64,000 bases of DNA from Takakia lepidozioides. Its lineage: Eukaryota; Streptophyta; Takakiopsida; Takakiales; Takakiaceae. The stretch is from positions 76,675,053 to 76,739,052 of the forward strand of contig CM060732.1 of assembly GCA_030704615.1 (NCBI GenBank), written 5' to 3'. A program made the translations under genes and the position numbers. The notes beneath the pieces were generated by a model, which saw only the letters and a list, made by a program, of their open reading frames with translations, was not told the origin of the DNA and did not search any database. Positions 56,201-64,000 of the stretch are shown one piece after another (position 1 is the stretch's first letter; each line of letters opens with the position of its first letter).

Positions 56201-56695
56201 AAGTGGGGCTGGGAATGTTATACAACCCTCATAAGTGACTTACTTATGCCACTGACGATAACTGTTTGCACGCGGTGTTGTCAAATCTGGCAACTCACGG
56301 TACCTTCGATCTTGAACATAAAATTGGGTCTTCCCATCCACTCTACTCCTTTCTCCCTCCAGAAAGTCAGGAATGCGAGACCATGGAACGACAGCTACTT
56401 CGATGGATATCCGTTTCCCTTTTCCCTGGGAAACCTGGCGTATCCAACGGAGGTTTGTGTGATTGAAAAGCCCGTCTATGGGCAGCTGTAGGATGCATTT
56501 CAAATGAGATACCAAATGCTGCAAATGACAGAGTTCTCCCGCCTCATCTTTCAAACCATTTGATTCCAATGCTGCTTTGCGTTCCTCGTCTAGCACCTTC
56601 GCGGCAGCACATGCCATTAGCAGCAACAATACCACCAGTATAGTACAAATCGCATAATACACGCGGGCAACGCAGCGGAGCCCTCGGGACTGCAC
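53217..56695 (-). CDS. Mutator-like (MULE) transposase, four exons, intact frame
   Basis: Exons 56695-56244, 56133-55419, 55305-55106 and 54363-53217 join in phase with GT-AG introns, giving 837 codons (811 if the ATG at 56617 is used). The N-terminal part has a C-x-C...H zinc-binding region (RGCTCSF at about 201, FQKQH at 223). The catalytic core shows VVSCDATFGTNENK (Asp 380), AFVVDDADAEINAI (Asp 446/447), FLCLWQVRRAWLKH (the MULE C-x2-H region, with Gln where His is usual) and DTNAAIESWHGNLK (candidate Glu 566). A SWIM zinc finger follows (CCDCP...NLCKH, residues 672-686). These are the domains of plant MuDR/FAR1-type transposases, which cut and insert the element by binding its termini. 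No stop or frameshift breaks the coding frame. The exact start is uncertain: the first 25 residues are hydrophobic and may be non-coding. Confidence 0.88.
54364..55105 (-). other. intron 3 of the transposase gene, filled with motif variants
   Basis: On the minus strand the donor is AG|GTACAC and the acceptor GCGTGCAG|G, so an Arg codon (AG+G) is restored across the junction. The 742-base interior consists largely of GTGTAACTC and GTGTAACCC words on the plus strand. The two shorter transposase introns (55418-55306 and 56243-56134) are not filled in this way. Confidence 0.75.
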
Positions 56696-56984
56696 GTCGT
56701 CTACGCACCTGGTGAAAATGACGAGCGATGATGGAGTTACACGTGGGTTTTGATGTCACCGAATCGTGTAACCCAGGTTTGAATTCAAAATATCTGACAC
56801 CTCTTGGAGCCCGCCAATTTTTGCCGGGCACTAAGGGGCTACACGAACAGGGGTGACATGCGTTGGGGATAAAGGATCCGGGGTGACACGAGCTATGAGT
56901 GACACAATTGGGGGTTACACGGGGGGGATTGATACAGTATCGGGGTTACATGGTGGGGTTACAATGTGAGAGTTGCACAATGAG
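56696..56984 (-). promoter_or_regulatory. upstream region of the transposase gene
   Basis: Between the right-hand array and the first transposase exon there are a few GGGTTACA/GTGTAACCC words and no clear TATA box. TTTTCACCAG|GTGCG at about 56710 could be an acceptor, so an upstream non-coding exon is possible. The promoter is expected here or in the array, by analogy with MuDR. Confidence 0.3.
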
Positions 56985-59034
56985 GGTTACACGAGGCGGA
57001 GCTAAAGCGCTGACGTGCAGAGGGTTACAGGGATGATGGGGTTACGAGGAACTGGAGTTACACGGAGAGGGGTATATGGGATAACATGATACAAGCTTAC
57101 ATTGGGGTTACACGATGCAGGATAACATGGAGTGAGGGTTACACCTCGCGGAGTAACAGAGGGTTACATGGGTTACAAAGGGTTACAGAGGGTCATGGGG
57201 TTACATGGGTTACAGAGGGTGACATAGGGTTACATGGAAGGGTTACATGGAGTGAGGGTTACACTCAGCGGTGTTACAGAGGGATAAACGGGTTACGGAG
57301 GGTTACATGGTGGTGAGGGTTACACCTGGTGAGGGTTACAGAGAGTCACAGAGGGTCACATAGGGTTACATGGAGTGAGGTTACACAGGGGTGAGGGTGA
57401 CACTCTACGGTGTTACAGAGAGTTACTGAGGGTTACATGGTGGTGAAGGTTACACCTGGTGAGGGTTATAGAGGGTCACAGAGGGTTACATGGGTTATAG
57501 AGGGTCACAGAGGGTTACATGGAGTGAGGGTTACATGGGGTTACATGGGTTACACAGGGTCACAGAGGGTTACACGGGTTACGCAGGGTCACAGAGGATT
57601 ACATGGGTTACAAGGAGTGAGGGATGCATAGGGATGGGGGTGACACTCTGCGGTGTTACAGAGGGTTACATGGTGGTAAGGGTTACACCTAGTGAGGGAT
57701 ATAGAGGGTCACAGAGGGTTACATGGGTTACAGAGAGTTACAGAGGGTCAGAGAGGGTTACATGGAGTGAGGATTACATAGGGGTGAGGGTGACACTCTG
57801 CGGTGTTACAGAGGGTTACATGGTGGTGAGGGTTACAAAGGGTCACAGAGGGTTACATGTGTTACAGAGGGTTACATGGAGTGAGGGTTACATAAGGGGT
57901 GAGGGTGACGCTCTACGGTGTTACAGAGGATTACATGGGTTACAGAGCCACGGAGGGTCACAGGGTTACATGGAGTGAGGGTTACATGGGGATGAGGGTG
58001 ACACTCTGCGGTGTCACAGAGGGTTTGTGAGGGTTACAAAGGGTTACATGGTGACGAGGGTGACACTCTGCGGTGTTACAGAGGGTTACATGGTGGTGAG
58101 GGTTATAGAGGGTCAGAGAGGGTTACATGGAGTGAGGGTTACATAGGGGTGAGGGTGACACTCTGCGGTGTTACAGAGGGTTACATGGTGGTGAGGGTTA
58201 CAAAGGGTCACAGAGGGTTACATGGGTTACAGAGGGTTACATAAGGGGTGAGGACGACACTCTACGGTGTTACAGAGGGTTACATAGGTTACAGAGCCAC
58301 AGAGGGTTTGTGAGGGTTACATGGAGTGAGGGTTACAGAGGGTCAGAGAGGGTTACATGGAATGAGGGTTACATACAGGTGAGGGTGACACTCTGCGGTG
58401 TTACAGAGGGTTACAAAGGGTCACAGAGGGTTACATGGGTTACAGAGGGTTACAGAGGGTTACATGGAGTGAGGGTTACATAAGGGGTGAGGGCGACACT
58501 CTGCGGTGTTACAGAGGGTTACATGGGTTGCAAAGTGTTACAGAGGGTTACATGTAGTGAGGGTTACATAGGGGTGGGGGTGACACTCTGCGGTGTTATA
58601 AGGGTTACATGGGTTACAGAGGGTTACATGTAGTGAGGGTTACATAGGGGTGGGGGTGACACTCTGCGGTGTTATAGAGGGTTACATGGGTTACAGAGGG
58701 TCATGGGGTTATATGGGTTACAAAGGGTTACATGGTAATGTGGGTTACACTCGGCGGAGTTACAGAGGGTTACATGGGGGTGATGGTTGAACCCGGGGCG
58801 GGGGTTACAGGGAACTGGCGGACTGCTGGAAGCGGCGGACTGGTGTCGCAGAACGACGACGCGCCTGGGGCGACGACGCCGATGGGATGAGGGCGGGGGT
58901 GGGGAGGGATTGACCGAGCCCAGCCGGCTGCCTTTCGATGTCTGCCGGAGGCGAAGAACCGGCGGTACGGGTGTCAGGGCTGGACCGTCCTGACGCGCTT
59001 GCATTAAGTTCTTACATTATTCCTATTATCTTCC
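56985..59034 (-). repeat. right terminal inverted repeat with GGGTTACA array
   Basis: Read on the minus strand, the outermost 230-300 bases match the left terminus closely, with few differences (for example CGCCTGGGGCGACG against CCCCTGCGTCGTCG-type changes near 58860). The array inside follows the same order of words (a TGTAACTCCGCCGAGTGTAA block, then CCGCAGAGTGTCACC units). It is shorter than the left array by about 0.9 kb, so repeat number has changed since the termini were identical. Confidence 0.9.
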
Positions 59035-59043
59035 TAATTACAC
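59035..59043. repeat. right target-site duplication TAATTACAC
   Basis: Exact copy of 44228-44236, directly after the right terminus ATTATCTTCC. Confidence 0.93.
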
Positions 59044-59745
59044 CGTGTAGTTGGTGCAACGTTACCTGTGAGTTGCCAAAGTTGACCCAATGGCATTCTC
59101 CCCCTAACAGAAAAGACTGTGCTTAACAGAAAACGTTAAGTACCAGAAACCGCACGGTGACTAACTATGTCCGGTAGTTACAAGTTGGCTTACGGGTTTG
59201 TCGGGATGGCGATACTCAGATTACGGCAAATGGCGAAACTGTTGGTGTAATTAGTTGTCGGGTAAACAGGGTTACGGAGTATATGTAACCTGGGTTAGGT
59301 TAAGATGTGACCTAAAGCTGGCTGGGTCCGTGAAGGTGTCTCTTCGGCTTGTGCTTGTGTGTGTGTGGGAACAGAGGTGCATACAGATCGGTGGAATTGG
59401 AGGTGGGGAATCAGGTTCTGAGTATGTCGCATCCAGTCTTCATCTTTGAAGATCAGGGGAGGTTTTTGGGGTTGTGGGGTGTTGGAACAGCAGCTGGGGG
59501 TTTGATTGATGGAAGGTGCGAGGTGCGCGTGCACAGGAGGTGTAGTTTGGTGGTAAGTCTTCGCTGAGATGTGGAAGCTTGCTTGGTAGCTGGAATCTGT
59601 TTGTGGACGGGTAAGGTGGAGTGGGGTTCTGGAGAAGCGCTTGGCAGCTCGACGTCGAGGAGGTAAAGGTCAGGTTACGTAACCCTGTGCAGTGGATGTA
59701 AGGAGGTAGGGAGGGTAGATTGGAGGTATTGAGAACATAAGACTG
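59044..59745 (+). promoter_or_regulatory. upstream region of the MAP kinase kinase gene
   Basis: This 702-base interval separates the transposon from the start codon. It contains the 12-base palindrome GGTTACGTAACC (59673-59684) and the words AGGGTTACGG and ATGTAACCTGGGTTAGG near 59268-59300. These resemble the motif of the transposon but lie outside it. No clear TATA box was assigned. Confidence 0.4.
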
Positions 59746-60732
59746 ATGGCCGGTGCAAACGAGAGGAGGAACAGGCTGCGTGCAATTTCTGTGCCACATC
59801 CACTGCCATTGCCACCTCCGTATATTGAGATTCCACGCAGGCAAGCTTCCGTCCCTTTGCGGACAGAAGGAGGGGACGTGTCTTTGGATGATCTCAACAG
59901 GCTCAGCTTGTTGGGAGCTGGCAGTGGTGGTAAGGTGTACAAGGTTCAACACCGGCGGACAGGCCGCATTTATGCACTGAAGATCATACAAGAGAAGCAT
60001 GAGCTGGCCGTTAGGAGACAGATTATGAGGGAGATGGAGATTCTTCGGAGTGCCAAGTCTCCGCACCTTGTGGAATGCTATGGTGTTTTTGATCGCGGTG
60101 GGGAAATTTCCTTTGTTCTTGAGTATATGGATGGTGGAACCCTGGCAGATGTTCTCAAAGTCCACCAGAAGATAGCTGAGCACTACCTTGCTGAGGTCAC
60201 GAAGCAAGTGCTGCAGGGATTGCTGTATCTGCATAAGCATAAGATTGTGCACCGTGACATAAAACCCTCTAATCTCCTTATCAATTGCAAACAGGAGGTG
60301 AAAATTGCCGACTTTGGAGTGAGCACTGTGCTGGCACACACATTAGCACAATGCAATTCTTTTGTCGGCACCTGTGCTTACATGAGTCCCGAGCGTTTTG
60401 ACCCCGACGGCAATGGTGGTGAGTACGGCTATTCCGCCGACATCTGGAGTCTTGGCCTCACTCTTCTCGAGTGTGCCATTGGTCGTTTTCCCTGCCTGGA
60501 GCCTGGAGAGAAGCCTGATTGGCCCACCTTGATGTGCGCGATATGTTTAGGGGAGCCCCCCTCCCCACCCCCTGATGCGTCACCGGAGTTTAGGAGCTTC
60601 ATCATATGTTGCCTGCAGAAGGATGCCGTGCTACGGCCGTCTGCCCAGAAGTTGTTGGCCCATTCCTTTCTGAAGAAATTTGAGGGGCATCGAGTCTCTC
60701 TCTCTCCATTGTTGCAGGGGTTGCAGTCGTGA
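59746..60732 (+). CDS. MAP kinase kinase, plant group D (MKK7/8/9-like)
   Basis: A 328-residue intronless frame. Residues 7-25 (RRNRLRAISVPHPLPLPPP) look like a MAP kinase docking site: basic residues followed by hydrophobic ones. The kinase domain starts near 50, with glycine loop LLGAGSGGKVYKV (55-67), ATP-binding Lys 79 (YALKII), catalytic Asp 171 (HRDIKPSNLL) and DFG at 189-191. The activation loop has Thr 199 and Ser 205 in the plant S/T-x5-S/T spacing (TLAQCNS), then GTCAYMSPE. Mid-cascade kinases of this group phosphorylate MAP kinases in stress and developmental signalling. Lack of introns and overall length fit group D. The start at 59746 keeps the docking site. All key residues are present, so the gene is probably functional. 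The MULE lies 712 bases upstream and could affect its expression. Confidence 0.95.
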   Translation: MAGANERRNRLRAISVPHPLPLPPPYIEIPRRQASVPLRTEGGDVSLDDLNRLSLLGAGSGGKVYKVQHRRTGRIYALKIIQEKHELAVRRQIMREMEILRSAKSPHLVECYGVFDRGGEISFVLEYMDGGTLADVLKVHQKIAEHYLAEVTKQVLQGLLYLHKHKIVHRDIKPSNLLINCKQEVKIADFGVSTVLAHTLAQCNSFVGTCAYMSPERFDPDGNGGEYGYSADIWSLGLTLLECAIGRFPCLEPGEKPDWPTLMCAICLGEPPSPPPDASPEFRSFIICCLQKDAVLRPSAQKLLAHSFLKKFEGHRVSLSPLLQGLQS

Positions 60733-63700
60733 GCAAGGCCTGCCATCGCAGTAGGTACCTACTCCCCTCCGGATGGAGATATCCTTAGATCCTCCTGCTG
60801 TGGCCTGCCTGGAAAAGAAAGGGTACAGTGGGAATGTGGCAAAGTTGAGGTAGAAGTTTGTCATCATATGGAGTCCTTGCGGACAGAGGATTCTACTTTG
60901 TGTGAATACATAGCAGTGATCGTACACAACATGTGCAGTCCATGTGCCTTCGAGCAAAAGTCTGCATCATCCTTCTGAGTCCGGGGTATGGGGCCAAGGC
61001 CTTTTGTTGTCTCCAATTCTAGCTGGGCAATTCTCTAGTCTTAAATTGCTGCTCCAAAGAACTGGAGAATCCAAGTGGGGGTAACGGTCAGGCAGCCCTT
61101 TTGGATCAGCTGAGGAAGGAGAAGGGGCTAGCGAAGGCGTGGTAGGAGCAACAATGTAAGAAGGCAGTTCATTCCTCAGTAGTGAAGGACACCGATCAAC
61201 TGCCATACAAAGTCAACAAAAATATGCTAGAGGAGACTGTACAGTGATGAATTTGAAGTGCAACTGCACGCAGGAAATAATGTCCCACATGCGCCTGGAG
61301 ATTATCGTTCTGTTTACTTGGACAGGTCCAAGTGCATCACAATTAACAGGCAAGATGGGTTTGTCCCTGTTTTTAGGTTTAAGATGTTTTATTTAGCCCA
61401 GGATGCGTTGGGGCCCTAGTTGAGGTGCAACAGTTTTTCAGATCAGGCCTTTCTGTCTACAGGGCTATGACCTATGTTTTACTACCCTTTGTTCGTGGAG
61501 ATGGCAGATACCTGGCAGCTGTGTTTGGGAACATTTGGAAGCTAACTTTCATAAGTTTCAATCCATGCATGAAAGAAAGTGTGCCACGCGGATGGCATGA
61601 TTTTTCAGTATTTGTTTCTAGCAAAGGGAAAGTTGGATTTATATCATTGCTGTCCCAGTTGGTATGCACTTTCTGTGGAGTTGCTGCTGATGATGACAAC
61701 AATTTAAGTATGATAATGGGCCAGCAGCGAAGACAAGATGAAATCACAGTAGTGTTGTTGAAATATTTCAGGGAAAAGGTAGGTTTGGAGGAATGTTCAA
61801 GGTATGGGAAATGAAAGTTTTGCACCCAGAAAGGTTGAGCATGGGGATCTCAGGCTGAAGGGAGGAACTTCAGGAAGTAGCATATCTGTCACAGGCCCTC
61901 ATGAACCCTGTATGGCACGCGCAGAAACAGCCCACAATATGTCAGTGAATATTAAGGTGAAAATGAAGGCTTGAAGGTTTTTGAGCTGGAGAACATTGAA
62001 TAACCATCTCCAACTAATCACTTAAGCCCACAATTTGTCAGTGAATATGAAAAGGTGAAAATGAAGGCTTGAAGGTTTTTCCATGGAGTAGCTGGAGAAC
62101 ATTAAATAGCTATCTCCATACTAATCAGGCAAGCAGTTTGAGATGAAATTTGAAGGCAGACTATTGGTTTGATGTACCACTACTTAATAAGAGGTAGCTA
62201 CAATCATCCTTCTTTGGAGGTCCCTGATATGATTGGGGCTGAGACTTTGGCCGGTTTTCTTGCAATTCCTCAGTCGATTGGTAATGCTACTTTTAATATT
62301 ACTGAGTATTACTGTACTCCTTTCTCTCCTAGTGTCTCGTTCCCCAATATATAGTGAGTAATCCCTTTCTATTCAAACCGGGGGCGCTCAGCATGCCACT
62401 TATTTTTACAAGCATCCCTTACTCCAATTTGTGTTGGAAATGGTCCGGCACATTTGAATTTTGTCCAGCTAATTCCACCGGTTTGCTAGGGTCAGTTCTA
62501 AGTTTCATACAGTTGTTGTCATGTTCTCATCTTTCCAAGGGTTAAATCTGAGCTCGCAGACAGTGGACTGTGATGCCAATGTAAGTTTGGATGCCTGTGC
62601 GTCACTGTAAACGTTTTATATTATTGCAAGGCTTGTGTTGCACAGCCTTGCAGGCCTTGAAGCTGCCTTCTTTAACTGTGTTGTAAACTGTACAAAGAAA
62701 ACCGACAAAGCTCAATGATTTTTCAGGCTAGTGAGGTATTCCGACTACAGAATTCAAAATGCCAGAGAGATTTCAGACAGTAGAGTTGGCGAACAGAAAG
62801 AATTCAATCAAAAAATTAAGTTACAAATGTTGATATCACTACAACAGCAGTTAACAATGGCATAATCTCTTAAATATTTTTAGATATTCAGGTTTTGAAG
62901 TAGTTGAGCAGCCCGCCATTCTTCACCAGGCTGGAGCACCACTGGTGTTGTTACCTGTGCCGGTCCCATGCAAATAAAGGACTCCCAGTTCTCTAGCCCA
63001 CATTTGGGGCCTGGATTAGAGAGCCACACATCTTCGAAGCCGACTCTCCAAATGGTCAGTGAGCGCCTCCTTCCCTGTTAATAGCCCCCTTAGAGTACAG
63101 CCCTTGCGATGTGATCTTTACTTGCAACTAAATGATGCACTGACTCCCTCTGTCTGTCACTGGCAGCTTTGAGGACCAGAAGTTCACAAGGCAGTTTCCT
63201 CTTTTTTCCTCTTTTCTCTCTCTCTGTCCTTCTCATGAAGAGTGACTGGCAGTAAAAAACAGCTATAGGTGTCAATAGAGCTAAAGTAGAACTGGTATTG
63301 GCACAACGCTTTGTAGCATGATCTCTATGCCTATTACATTTACACTCAATCACCTGTAACCCAATGATGTTCACTGTGGGTGAGCATATGTTGGGCTGTG
63401 TTTCCCCACACAGCTGGGTACAAATCACACATTGTCCAGGAGGGTTTAAATCCCACAGAGAGTACTCAAGGGTACCTCATAGCTAACGGTCGCAGGAAAA
63501 TGCAATATATGGATCTACCTCTCCTTCTGGCACATGGAGACTGTACTAGGACTACACAGAAGTAAATGGCCACATCTTTGGAGAGGGGTCGATAAATTAC
63601 ACCCTGCTCTCTTACTCGATTCTGAGAGCCAACCAGAGCTCCAAGAAAGGGAGGAGGATAGTGGAATCCTGGAGCTGGAATAGGAGACTGCCACAAATTA

Positions 63701-64000
63701 TGTAGTCGTTTCTTTTAACAATGCCAAAAATTGACTGCATCTCTAGTTTGAGCAAGTCTGCATCACACCATCTTGTATCCCAAACCCTGCACAATGGGAG
63801 ATATGGAACTGGTGATCTGACTTCAGCTCAATCATGCTTTTCAAACAAGCTCAATGCTAGGCATCGTACTAAGCCAAATAAGCAAGGTCAGGCACCTACC
63901 CTGTCAAGCAGATCAAAAGAATCAGGGACCATGGTGTAGAGTCGGTTCATTTCCCCATACAGTGCAGCGTACTCCTGCCTCTCTACTTTGATGTCCCCTT
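60733..64000. other. no supported gene
   Basis: Downstream of the kinase there are only frames without recognisable domains. The longest, 61425-61814 on the plus strand (MTYVLLPFVRGDGRYLAAVF), is not assigned. A near-direct repeat of ATGAAGGCTTGAAGGTTTTT with flanking ACATTGAATA/ACATTAAATA words occurs at about 61960-62010 and 62060-62115. Confidence 0.4.

Larger units (their letters stand above)
44237..59034. mobile_element. 14.8-kb Mutator-like (MULE) DNA transposon with motif-array termini
   Basis: The element starts GGAAGATAATAGGAATAATG and ends with its exact inverse complement, and an exact 9-bp duplication flanks it. The outer 230-300 bases of each end are a GC-rich unique sequence, near-identical between ends. 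Inside that, both ends continue as long arrays of TGTAACCC words that align with each other apart from copy-number changes. Two convergent spliced genes lie inside: a zinc-finger protein on the plus strand (48470-51867) and the transposase on the minus strand (56695-53217). The large inverted termini, 9-bp duplication, DDE plus SWIM transposase and convergent second gene parallel maize MuDR. The transposase frame is intact after splicing, so the element may be autonomous. Small differences between the termini show it is not brand new. Confidence 0.92.

Noticed and set aside
44470-58790. CRISPR-like array
   Set aside because: The sequence is eukaryotic, the repeats are short and degenerate, and there are no uniform unique spacers or associated genes.
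61425-61814. 129-residue plus-strand frame downstream of the kinase
   Set aside because: No domain or splice partner is recognised, and it may be chance. It is listed only within the regional note.

Overview
The window is nuclear DNA of a plant. It holds two intact intronless genes of plant type: a CAF1/CNOT7-like deadenylase and a group D-type MAP kinase kinase with the plant activation-loop spacing. It also holds remains of PPR genes joined to a PDF-type motif, a SEC12/PHF1-like gene, a trihelix-type DNA-binding gene fragment and many transposable elements. The PPR debris, a piggyBac-type transposase and a Ty3/gypsy element carrying a cytosine methyltransferase fit a seed-free plant (fern, lycophyte, bryophyte) or streptophyte alga better than a flowering plant. 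That placement is an inference.

Layout. 1-1145 (minus): a frameshifted PDF-motif/PPR gene running off the left edge. 2600-4520: C-rich and short-repeat DNA. 4523-6323 (minus): a decayed piggyBac transposase. 6324-10557: a possible CACTA-type element with subterminal repeats and PPR exon fragments inside. 11169-12136 (minus): a trihelix-like fragment. 14629-15055: an array of GACCGCCA/TGGCGGTC palindromes. 15181-16937 (minus): the 3' end of a Ty3/gypsy element (integrase, PHD finger, LTR). 17039-17480: a cluster of CTGGTAT palindromes. 18395-19742 (minus): LINE 3' ends. 24690-25060: PPR debris. 26237-27055: CAF1. 27541-28446: three 320-bp tandem units. 33184-38330: a second copy of the gypsy family with gag, protease, DNA methyltransferase and the first part of integrase. 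38340-39130: a small inverted-repeat element. 40017-42454: a SEC12-like gene with two frameshifts. 59746-60732: the MAP kinase kinase. 60733-64000: no gene I can support.

The most striking object is 44237-59034, a 14.8-kb Mutator-like (MULE) element. It is bounded by an exact 9-bp target duplication (TAATTACAC) and by inverted termini of 2-2.9 kb built mostly of TGTAACCC-motif arrays. Inside are two convergent spliced genes, an arrangement known from maize MuDR. On the minus strand is a four-exon MULE transposase whose three introns all join in phase (catalytic DDE candidates, SWIM zinc finger). On the plus strand is a three-exon zinc-finger gene, also in phase, with one in-frame TAG. Variants of the terminal motif fill most of the non-coding parts of the element, including the introns, and one exon contains an in-frame repeat carrying it. 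A decayed inverted copy of the zinc-finger exon lies upstream of that gene. The element sits 712 bp upstream of the MAP kinase kinase start codon.

The second notable system is the gypsy family seen in two broken copies. Combined, they suggest an element encoding gag, protease, a C5 cytosine methyltransferase, RNase H/integrase and a terminal PHD finger, that is, a DNA methylation writer and a chromatin reader in one retroelement.
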